Shown piece by piece: positions 12,083-23,267 of a stretch of 64,000 nt of DNA. The position numbers and the translations under genes are program-made. Positions within the stretch are counted from its first letter, which is position 1; each line of letters starts with the position of its first letter. The notes beneath the pieces are model-generated. The model had not been told where the DNA came from. It was given only the letters and a program-made list of their open reading frames with translations, and did not search any database. Source of the stretch: Glandiceps talaboti (lineage: Eukaryota; Hemichordata; Enteropneusta; Spengelidae); assembly GCF_964340395.1 (NCBI RefSeq), contig NC_135550.1, positions 20,108,676 through 20,172,675 of the forward strand, given 5' to 3'.

Positions 12083-12298
12083 ATTTCATGTAATGGACTC
12101 AACATTTCCATTCCTGTCTAAATATATTTGTGTGCGAATCGTCAGTAATGACTGCAAACATGGAAGTATCAGTTATTTGTCAAATCGAACCCTATTAAAA
12201 ACAGGCATCCATGCATGCAGAGTCTTTTTAGGAAACCTTTCTCTCTGTGTTTCCATCCAGTAAACGATATCACAAGAACTCGAATACACGTATCTCTT

Positions 12299-12607
12299 TT
12301 AGTTTGGCCTACCCATGGCCAATACAAGCGGACTGTTTCTGTCATATGATATCTTGTTCTTCAAATTCATCCATTTTGGAAGATTGTCAAATGCATTTTG
12401 GCTTTTTAATCTTTGAAACAAACGATCTTTGCTGTAGAGAGCATCACTGAGTTTTACGCTTGTCGTACTTTTCGCAGAAGACTTGTTCTCTAATGAATTG
12501 ACTGGGTACATGGAAATTCCAGAAAACAACAAGAGAAACACAATCAGTCCAAGCAGAAACACAACCAGTCTTCGTATATCCCGCTTCGTTTTCAACAAAC
12601 GTGACAT
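12299..12607 (-). CDS. Possible first exon of a type II membrane protein, unidentified
   Basis: A 102-codon ATG-initiated frame with 12 basic-rich residues, a strongly hydrophobic span at about 13-32 (RRLVVFLLGLIVFLLLFSG), and a polar, Ser/Lys-rich region. This is the architecture of a Golgi signal-anchor protein such as a glycosyltransferase or sulfotransferase. It ends PLVLAMGRPN. A plausible donor (G|GTAGGC) overlaps the MGRP codons, so the frame may continue in an exon I could not find below 12299. It could also be a gene remnant or chance. No family is recognised; the anchor is the only feature I would defend. Confidence 0.35.
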   Translation of the reverse strand: MSRLLKTKRDIRRLVVFLLGLIVFLLLFSGISMYPVNSLENKSSAKSTTSVKLSDALYSKDRLFQRLKSQNAFDNLPKWMNLKNKISYDRNSPLVLAMGRPN

Positions 12608-13722
12608 TGTGATCGTAGCTTGGCCTTTCCAAAAAACTCAACTAGCTATAACAAATCAACCTGGAAAAAAATTTAGAAAAGTAAATACACATTAATTGTA
12701 CATTAGGGTACATTCAACCCAGTGAGTGCGAGTGTAAGATCGATGGGAAAAGGCAATAGGAGCATGAAGTGTGTTTTTTTTCGCAGGTAGGTAGGTAGGT
12801 TCGTTGGTTTCGCAAATTTCGCACGACGTCACATGCCTACTCACTAGTAATTCAAGTTTACGAACAATCAAGCAAATAAATCGTCCACATTTATTTCCTG
12901 CAGGGTTGTGTGATTAGCACAGTATATGCACTGAATGCAAAATTGAAGTAAATTGCGCCAGACACACGACTTACATGTTACGGTATAAGATACATGTCAG
13001 GGCGCCCTCTAGGCACCCTTGTGCATCGGCCTTTTCTGTCACGAAGAGGCGGAACAACGGTCGAGATGCTCTTCCTTTCTCCATACTCTTTGCATGAAGC
13101 ACCGACAGACGAAAAGAATGTTTTCATGCACAGAGTCAAATGAAAATATGAAAGACATACACAAGTAATTATATACTGATGGCTATTCATACTGTCACGT
13201 TTACGAAGCTGTTCGATCGTTATTCCATTCTTTGCCAAGATGCCGAGCTTAAAATGTTACAAGATCCTTCCAATTTCGTATAAACCGCTACCCAGGACTC
13301 TAGTTGTTGAAATTGATCTTCTGAGTACTTAAAACTGAATTTACTAGCAATACAATACCACGAATACGGTAAAGGAAAATCAAGAACTGTGGTCATGAAT
13401 TAGTGAACAACAATTTAAAGTGTTGGAAACACTACGAAACCCATTAATGGCTAGTAGCGTCGCAGGTATGAACTTCACTTCTGTGTAATCTAGTTAGAAT
13501 ATCCATTTGATAACCGCTAGCGGTATGCTTGTTGAACTACGAGATATACAACAATGTTAAAAAGGAATGTGGGTTATCTTGAATGTCACCAGGAATTTAT
13601 GAAGAGAGAGAGAGATGCAGGTATATGTTTCGAGTACCGCCCAAGCAGGTATATAATGGGTTGCTATTACATGTATTTAGTGGGAGTGCTCATTCAAATA
13701 GCACGTTTGGCATTTATAGTCC

Positions 13723-13936
13723 AAGAACTATGGGAGATCTCAATCACTGCCTGGGTCAAAAGGTTTGGTGATGTTTGAATCGTATACTACTTGTGCAACC
13801 CAGAATGGCATTCCTTACTTGTGACAGACTGACCAGTAATGTATCAGAAAGAAATATATCATCATTATATTGCGATTTCTACATCGATTTGTAAAATTAC
13901 TAAGATAATCACCTCCCATAGCTCTTTGACTATTGA
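13723..13936. repeat. Imperfect inverted repeat, possibly a decayed MITE
   Basis: The left arm (about 13723-13741) reads TTTATAGTCCAAGAACTATGGGAG. The right arm (13911-13936) in reverse complement reads CAATAGTCAAAGAGCTATGGGAG. About 170 bp lies between. No clear target duplication is visible. Confidence 0.45.
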
Positions 13937-15775
13937 TTTTGGTGAAGTCCTATTGAAATAAAATCATTCTTTCTTCGTACCTATTCCAAATGACAGTTAA
14001 TGTTGACACATTTTGTATTCAAATTATTGCTCGCGAAAATACGGCCGCAGTATACACAGTATCACTTGCGAAAATAACTTCTGTATGTACACCATCCATT
14101 TAAAAATTTGAAACTTATACTGTTGGAACGTGTGCCTATACAAGTTAAATGCTCAAGTACAGATCAAGCCATAGCTGGTCATTGTAAACATGACCCATGC
14201 TAGGTCGATTCAGTGCATTAAAAGGACAGCCACCACGACAGCATGTAATACAGATGCTCCAAATCGATTCTACGAAAGAGCTGGAGTGGAAGCTCGCGAG
14301 TAAATGTTTTGAACATTTTCTCTTTACAGTATTGACCTTATCAAACAGTAGATAATATAATTATACATAAGTACAAACAACTAGATGTCTGCCGAGGTGA
14401 TCGAGGTATTTTGAAGTATCTGCAAAAATAACAACCAGTAAAATAGGCATAACTATGTAATCACGTGATCCACCCATTTGTAAGCCTTAGGTGATTTTAG
14501 TAGAAATAGTACAGTTTATATTTACATAAACTAGTTATTCCTGGCTGTTCCTTTGATTAACTATATATGACAACACATCGAGTTTAGACTTACACACTTA
14601 CACTAAATTAATGAACTTGTGGTCAATTTTTTTTTATAGAAATGCCTGAGATAATAAAACGCTACCGGTGCCAATAATGAGCGTTGGCTATGTCGTTTGG
14701 TACATTTGTGTTGAAATGAGCGTGGTAGTTGTCTGATCTGAATGTAATGTTATGCACAGTGTTACCATGATATAACATACCACGTACTACAGAAACGCGA
14801 ACAAAATTAACAAAATAATCGTCGCCTACAATGCTGCCGAATAACCTTTCTCACCTGTGCTTTCGACGCATTAACTCTCATTTGGAATAGGTACGAAGAA
14901 AGAATGGTGTGAATTCTCCCAGTCCCAGCACATACATTTGGAAATTTCAACCCGTACCATCGACCAGATTTTGACACGATCACTGAATGTATGTTCGATG
15001 ACGTCATGTTGAATACAAATGCATTGTTCGATCTTTCTAAAAATAGAACTTTAAAAACAAGCAATTTGTAACGCTCCAAGTTTACCCATTACTAAGTTCA
15101 TAAATACGGTATTTTGAGACTCAAACTGGGCGAGTAAGCTCTCATCAAATATCATTCGTCAGTTTGTATTATGACACAGAAGAAGACTACATTTTAATTC
15201 CCCAGTTTCCCAAAGTCTAACGGTTTTATTTTCGTTGCTCCCTAATAACTTGCAAGGTTTTATCTTGCTAACATCTACGAACTTATTATGTAACTTTAGA
15301 AGATGGTGAGGATGACGATATGCTAGGCATTTACCTTTTTACTAGTTTTGTCCCATAAAGTGGTATACTCTCGTTGTGCGTACAAAGGCTAGTGTATGAC
15401 GCTGGTGAGTCGTGAAATACGTTGAAATATGAATAGATCTAGAAGTAGCATGTCAAGTATGTAAATATCACAAGTAAATTGATCTTGAAGAAAAAGAATC
15501 AATGATGCGATGATCGTTACAAACTCCCTAGCAACACAAATAAAAAAAATGAATGCCTCTCATAAGGGTTTTAATATAGGAACACAAATGTTGGATGGTT
15601 AATAAATGAATAAAGAAATAAAGATATAAAGAAAGAAATATGGTAATGTTAATTAATATGCACTGCTTTTGCCCGATGTCATCAGTTCACGCATTAACTG
15701 AGTGTACCAAATTGTATTATGAGCAATCTAGTATTTGTTTTAGATATCGATTGTGAATACGGAGAGGACACAGAC

Positions 15776-15995
15776 CCCGGGGGGTGTGGCCAATGCTGTC
15801 AACCCCAGACCCCATTTTAGACCAATTTTGACCCAAAACCAATACCCCATTTTAGACCAGACCCAACAAATGTGAAAATGGGGACCCCATTTTAGACTCA
15901 TTAGCTCTAAAATTTAGACCAAAGGGCAAAAAACCCTACCCCAAAGGGCGGCACGTATACGTATACCCAATTAATGGGAGTACCCCCCCCCCCCG
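15776..15995. mobile_element. CCCGGGGG-ended short repeat element with 10-bp target duplication
   Basis: The ends are CCCGGGGGG on the left and C(n)GGG on the right, a terminal inverted repeat. The direct repeat GGACACAGAC flanks both sides (15766-15775 and 15996-16005). Inside are degenerate copies of ACCCCATTTTAGACC, and near the right end GGGAGTACCCCC. The combination of GGGTACTCCC near the tip and internal CCATTTAGACC-type repeats resembles a non-autonomous family I recall as abundant in cnidarian and other invertebrate genomes. 220 bp, no coding capacity. Confidence 0.7.
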
Positions 15996-18900
15996 GGACA
16001 CAGACAGACAGACAGACATTATCATTTCATTAACGTCCCTCCAGCTATGAATTGATGTCATGCATGACAAGTGTTATAGCACTATCGTGTTGTTAATAAT
16101 GTCTAAATTGGGTCGAAACCTGAATAGATGTTATCATAATTTGTCACTTTTAGTGATATCATTATTAATTACAGACACCAACATAAAGGAAGGTACAGAC
16201 AGCATCGTTTTTTTTTACCCCAACTGACAGTACCAACAGATACGTTTATTTGATGGTTGGTATGATACATGTAATTACAATGCACCCACTTCAAATGACT
16301 GGCGGTCAGTTATAATCAATACGGAATAATGATCCGTTTGTAGAATGCAGCACCTTAAAGTCTAAAGCTAGGTAATAAAGTATATGCAATCATCAATACA
16401 CTTTAGGAAGTCCATCACCGTATATATTAATATAGCAGGCATGCCATTATCACACATACTTTGAGTCTGTGACAGTCATTGTTCATAACCATCGACACGA
16501 TGAACACATAACATAGACACATAGTTTGCTGTAGGTATATGTATATCATTAAAGCCAAAAGTTAGAGATTCTCTGGTTTGATTACCCATTTCTCATTATT
16601 TGCAAATGATATTGTGATGTCATGATCATAGCAATACATATGTTGACTCGCTAAAATGTGTCTAGAAATTGATTCCTATGTATCTAACACAATGCCTTTA
16701 ACCAAAGCTAAACAGCTAATACATGTACATGCTAAACAGCTAATACATACAGGTACATGGAGATACATCCGGGAGCTACATAAACTCACTTTTTGGAGAT
16801 TTTTGACTGAAATTTTCGTAGAAATGCAATGCCACGTGTTTTTTTTAACCCGACATAGCCACAGAAACACAGTTTTAAAATCAAATGGCTCCCTTAATGT
16901 AAGGACTTGTAGTAGTGATTTGTGCAGTCTGTTTCCATTCAAAATGATCATTCATGCAGACAGTCGTAACAAGGTAATGTGTATCGAATAAGGTCAGAGT
17001 TGTGGGACTTAACACGTGAGGTCGTTAAAAACACAAACCTTATCAACTCAAAACTAAGATAAAACAAAAAATACTGCAATTAAAAGACTAGTAATTTTAA
17101 TAACAACTCGTCGAATACTAACATGGACAGCGAAGTGACATATTGTACTATCGATACTCCGAAGTTCCCTAAATTTACACCGTAGACATGAGATCACACT
17201 TTGATATTTTGTTGTGATGACTTGCTACTGAGTGTGTTCAGAATCTGTTATTCCCGCTACCTGAAACTAATCCAGTAGCAAGTGATTATGCGGTGCAGCG
17301 AAACTATGTTCGCATTAAGCGTTACAAATATAAGACTCTTTACGTACTCACTGATAGGGCCTGGATACAATAAGTGTCATCAGGCTGTCCTCGTCACAAT
17401 ATCTCAACTCAGGTCCTCAACTCATTATGATTAATTGATGTACCTTTCAACAGAGTAAACCATAGCGTTTCATGTTTTAGGTCAACTACTTTGGTTACAA
17501 TTTGTCAGGAAGGAGGTATGAGGAGTGTCCCATTATGCATGCAATGGCCAACTAGCTTGTTAATAATAATCTAAGCACTTTAGTATCCGGAATTTATTTG
17601 AATGGTTTCCATAGAGAGTGGGAGATATGTAGATTTTGATAAGTCATTTACATTAGTTTTTTTTAATTATATGAGTCACTTCCGGACTTAATTATTTTTC
17701 TGGTAGTTCAGTCAATAATGGATGCTTAACTTTTCATATATTTCAGGTGCATACATGGATTATAGCAGAGCCCATGTATAGTTAGTTGATACAACTGTTG
17801 ATGTAAATGAGTCATTTGCATAATCAATTGAATTTACATGTAGGCATAGACAATAAAGGATGATATAGGGTAGCCCACAATTTGGCCCAAGAACTTTCAA
17901 CTAGTATTATATGCCAAACGGAATTTTGATCTTGAAGAAAATCATTGCAAATTTTGCAGATCTTGAAAGATGAAATATTAATAGGACCTCGAAGTGGTGA
18001 TTATTTTCAAGAGATTTGACTTACAATTTTAAATAAAATCGTGGTCAGATTTGATGACTGTCATTAAAATTCTACCACTTCATATGAACAACAAATAAAG
18101 TATGCCTATTAAAGTTGATGGACCATTTGTACATTAATCATAACACAGACAATCATGGCCCTGGGAATAACAGCTTCTGGGGTAGACACAGGTGTTTTAA
18201 TTGTTATTAATCGAGCAGTTCACTGACGTAGTAAGGAACACATTTTACCAGACATACTCAGTATTACAATCATTTATGTTCCGTACGCTTCGCTCGATGC
18301 GATCTAATCTAGAAGTGGTTGAGCTCCATTTTGAAAATTTGATAAAAATCATTTTGAGAGGGTTGCCGAGTTTTTTTCCGACAAGAAATTGCACAACTCG
18401 ATTTGACCTTTTGAATTTTAAAAAATAAACATTTTAAAAGTAAAATTACGCCCCTTTTATGGGACAATCGAAAAACCAATGCATCGATTTCCTAATAGGA
18501 GGAATTTTAAGAGCATGCCTCAGTAAACTGAAAAATCGTAGATTTCTTTGGCCACACTGGCAGTTTCAAAGTGACACGGTTGGGTTTCAGCGGAACTTTG
18601 CGGCTGTTCGACCTTTCCAACTGCAGATTGAATAACAGACATTTGATATATTATAATTTATTCATAATATTTTGACATTGATTTGTGTCTATAGAAAGCC
18701 ACATGATTATACATGTATCAACATGCTGTTGACAAACGAACATTTCTTTGCAAATTCTGACTTTAATACTCCTACGAATTAATATTGAAATCACACGCTA
18801 GATTTTCCTGGCTAAACAACATTCTAGATAATTCCATCTTAATAAAGATATTTGTTACAGAAATTTCTAATTCTATAGAAACTCTCGTAATTTATTTTCT

Positions 18901-20754
18901 GTTTTTACTATGTGTAAATGTGTTTCCATATGAATGCACAATTTTAACTGTTATGCAAATGCGAATCAATAAAAATGTTAAATATTTTTACAATTACAAA
19001 CCAACCCTTTACAAACAGCAACAAATAAGAGAAACAACAAAAGAATGATCGGGTAGCGAAATCACCGATACGTACACGAGATCAACCCACTCACTCCGGC
19101 TTGGCATTACAGTTTGTAAATGTCCTTTACTTCACATAGCTATATGATAAAGCTACAAATGTATCATAAATATACGAGTTTACAAGACACAAAATATGTG
19201 GTATACACATAATCCAATATATATAATCGAACCATGATGGTCTACATCGTGACTCGGTATGTAATGGTGTACACATGCACCATTGAAGCGAACAGTAATA
19301 ACTATATATAGTTGACTTGACAAGACAACAGTATATGATCATGATAAATGATTAGTTAAAGCGTGGTCACGGAATGTTCATCAGTGCGAACTGTCCAAAA
19401 ATGACGATGGTCAAAAAGATAATGAATAAGCTTAGTGCTGAGCAGAGACAGGTGCAATGTAGCAATAAAAATGTCGTTTTCTTACCTCGATGGGGCTAAT
19501 TACATGGACTACGTCTTTCCTTCATAGACTTGTCGGTATTAGAGGCATGCGTTGTATGATATATGATATATCATTATTTACTGGCAGACACTACGAACTT
19601 CTGATCTTTCTCCCAGTGCGACATGACAAATCTGACAAGACCAGCAGGTTGAATAGACAAAGCGGGTTATTTAAAAGGTCGTAATAATGAGATTATGTAT
19701 TATTCTTTCAAATTTAAATATGGTATAGTTTTGCATCTGCAAAGGTATTTGATCAAAAGCTGTATGTAATGGGTCATTGTATGTTCAAACAACGAAAAGT
19801 GTGAAAGCTTATACTTTCCGGTCTTGACGTATACAAAGTTATGAAGAGGATTGTCATTGTACCAATCAGACTGGGGGGTGGGTGGGGGTGGGGTACGTAG
19901 CTATTGGTGGAACTCAAAATATCCGCATGCCATTTGTCAAGTATAAAAGATGGACTAAAATGGTTAGATTTTTAATATAAAGCGATGAATTCTCAAAACC
20001 GGATAATGTTTGTGATACATGCCGATGAAAAATTAGAATATTGAAGCAGAGAAAACCAACTGTTGCTGTCGTCACACTTAGATTACATTTCCGATAGACT
20101 TGGCACTCCTGTATACCTGAATTAACTTACTTTGCACATATGTAGCGATATGATTCCTGTAAAGATCTGAATGACCAGACTATCTGCTTATATATGACTC
20201 AACAAATCACAATGTCCAGATATATTACACGGAACAGTGGGCAATTTCTCACGTAAATCTATTTTCCCGAGGGATGGGGAGAGGAGAAAGATGTATGACC
20301 CTATATGACCAAAAAAACTCATTCCGTGCAATTCATCTAAGGTACCTATATATATAACCACAGGGAACATGATGAATAGCTAATTTTGTTCGCGCGATTT
20401 TCCATATTTCTAATATTATTTTCTTATTTTCTCAAATGAAGTTTTCAATATTGCTATCATAACTATTGTTTCCTCTCGCTGTTTTTTCCGATTTCCTACC
20501 TAAGCAGTTTTATATTATAAGGGTTTATCAACTTTGCATTAATTAGTAGATTGCTAATCCTAGAACTAATTCACTTGCAATTTTCCCAATTAACACATTA
20601 TGCAGTGAGTGTAAACATCTACTGATCCGACGAACGGAAGAAATCATAGACCCCACCCTCTGAAGAAATGTACTTCAGGAAATAATAAACTTTTGGTTCA
20701 GTCTGGAGCGTCATGTCATGGTTTTAAATTACCTACATTTACTTGCGTAATCAG

Positions 20755-20963
20755 AGAAACACCAAGTTCAACGTTTGCCTCATGCAGAAATGCATATGGA
20801 AGAGGTGAACAATGAAGATAACGAGAACTTAGCGCCAGAGACACGATGTACCTGGGAATTTGACCGCACTTGCATCACAACAGTTTTCAGCTCACACACT
20901 GGAAGTACCAGTATATTGTTATTTTCTGTCTTGTTTTATCAGCTAATTCTTTTTATTATTTAG
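20755..20963 (+). CDS. Weak candidate terminal exon with a GPI-anchor-like tail
   Basis: After an AATCAG that could act as an acceptor, a frame runs 69 codons to TAG at 20961-20963. It contains two Cys (RCTWEFDRTC), then a small-residue stretch SSHTGSTS and an approximately 18-residue hydrophobic end (ILLFSVLFYQLILFII), the form of a GPI-attachment signal or a tail anchor. No upstream exon was found and no family recognised. A chance frame is at least as likely. Confidence 0.18.
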
Positions 20964-23267
20964 TACTTTTGTCGTGACAATTTGTTCTGAAAATCATCAA
21001 GCTCCCCTCCCTCCCGATTTATCAAATGGTGTACTCCTTAAGCTTAGTATGGCATCATCTCCAAATTACAAGGATGTGGTGAATCATGGATGTATTTCTA
21101 ATTTATAAATCCCCTGACTGAATGTTGCAGATCGTGATTTATTAACCACATCGACCTGCACCTGTTAATTGACTTGGGTAATCAAAGTAATTAACATGGT
21201 CTTCTGCTTTGATCAAAATAAAATCAGCTGGCAGTTATTTCAAATTTCTGGAACTCTGTAGTTTACCCAAAGTTTTCTCACATCAATGAAGTCGCATCCT
21301 AATACAGAGAAGGTATTTATTTTCCTGCTGGTAACATTCTTGTGAAGTTCACAGCAAGAAAAGCGTGGCAAAGTGCCAAACAAGTTGAACAATTTATCGT
21401 ATAAAACTTGTGTGTGCTACTGTGTGTGTGGTAGTGGGTGGGGGGGGGGAGTCTCAGTGACAGTATTGACAAGACTTCACACAAATTGGAATATACATAT
21501 TAATGGTGCTGTGGTTAATTTGTACAGGTTTTCAAGGACAGCTAGCTTGTCCTACTTTTAACACTAGCAGCTTTAATGGCTCTTTCTCGCCCCTCTTTCT
21601 GTTATATCAAACCAACTTAAAATTCAATGAAAGATGTCACACCTTTAGAATACATCATCACAAACAATGCATTTATTAGCTAATTTATCAATAAAATTAT
21701 GATTTACAAGTATACTTTGAAATAATGTAATTTTCATTGTTCCAAACTCTAGTTCCTCCCAGGTGATCAGTTAGAAGACTTCATCAACATCAGATATGTA
21801 TACATTGACTGGGGTTTCATTGGTTTCAATGATGTGAAGGAACTACAGAAAATCACATTACTTCACAGTATCAATGAAACCAATATTAAATACACTGTAC
21901 ATTTGAGAGTAAATATTATAATACAAAAAGTTGATACAATGCATATGAACATGATGACAACATTGAATTTTGGAAAAAAACTGTGATGTATCACACCGCT
22001 AATTATAATGGTGCCATGAAAATACATACCCAGATAGTATCTGATTGTATTATTTCACTATTCAAATACGGGACTACATGGTGAAATGAAGTTTATGATT
22101 AATCAGTTTCTAAATCCCCCACAGATGTATTTTGTGATTTCAACTACAGCACCTGCAGTGTTGGTTATTCCATTGAGACACTATAAAATACAACTATACA
22201 ATATCTATGACACTCAAGGGATGTACTGAGTAATTTTGATGACCAAATATGACAACATTATCCCATGAAAATGATACTGTATTTTTTCACATGTAACTTG
22301 CATCATTGTGTTCTCAACTTGGCAAACTGTCAATGCTACACAAACAGCAGCACATATTTCTTTCCAGTTGAAATGTAGGTGGCTAAATTTATGATAATTA
22401 ACATTTACATAGACCAGCCTCATAGAAAATATCAAGAATATCAAGAAGTAATGGTAAAGAAAGGCTACTACAAAATTACTGAACAAAGCCTGTATCTCTG
22501 TTTAATAATAAAGTTGTTGGTTTTTTTTCTAGGGGGAGGGGCCTATATGACCTAACACATAGGCTTTATCATGATTAACATACACATCAAACACTAACCT
22601 TCTAAACATAGCCTGTGCTGTAACATCCCTAACCCTAATGTTATGAGTCAGTTTGTCTGGGGTTACACAACAGGCTACGATACACAACATACAATATATT
22701 GGGCCCTCCATCATACTAAAGAGTTCAATAATGGTAAATTTAACATTACTAGTCACGAATAATGGATTTACTCATTACAGGACTAAACTATCAATAAACG
22801 GTACATGCAATGATTAGACTCCAGTATACACTATTAATAGTAAAGCAGAGACCTGGAATTAAAATCATCAAGTAAATAAACCTGTACATAGTACAGTAGA
22901 CTACATATACATACATGGCACTTTTGTTGATCTCAAATTCAATACGCTAAAAAAAAATACAATCACTGACATTTATATTATAACATAGTCTTTAGGAGTT
23001 GCTTACCAGCTAGGCCTATCGTCTCCCCAGGCCAAGTCAGTATGTGACTTCTACAGACTAAAGTTGTGTTCTGAATACATTGAATAAATTGAGAGACAAC
23101 ATACAAAATATGTATGTCAGACTTTGGCCTTATAAAAAATCACATTGCACAGAGACACTCCACTTACATCCAAATATTTTGTTTTGTTTTCAATGGATTC
23201 CTTGTGCATAATGTTGACTTGACAGAACACCATGTACATAGACTAAGTTGGGTTGGATAGTGTTTTG

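Larger units (their letters stand above)
10159..12298. other. GALNT7 3' UTR and spacer
   Basis: No exon is seen here on either strand. AATAAA at 10850-10855 is the first canonical polyadenylation signal after the GALNT7 stop. An inverted-repeat element lies at 11912-12082. The rest is unique-looking AT-rich sequence. Confidence 0.55.
12608..23267. other. Gene-poor stretch of about 10.6 kb
   Basis: Apart from a weak exon candidate at 20755-20963, I see no convincing exon on either strand: open frames are short and AT-driven, without recognisable domains. It contains hairpin elements at 13723-13936 and 15776-15995, and short G-rich runs near 19872 and 21433. The far right end may be the 3' UTR of the minus-strand gene that starts at 26081. 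Distal regulatory DNA or a lineage-specific non-coding transcript cannot be excluded. Confidence 0.5.

Noticed and set aside
12175-12290. Minus-strand frame reading like a glycosyltransferase (IRVLVISFTGW...LFLIGFDLTN) just past the signal-anchor ORF
   Set aside because: It is in a different frame from the anchor ORF, has no acceptor between them, and the resemblance to beta-1,3-galactosyltransferase blocks is too slight.
14807-15079. 90-codon minus-strand frame
   Set aside because: No domain, anchor, splice partner or repeat relation was seen.
16656-16991. 111-codon frame on the plus strand
   Set aside because: No recognisable domain, a short local repeat (ACATGCTAAACAGCTAATACAT) inside it, and an overlapping frame of similar length on the other strand. 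Not supported as a gene.
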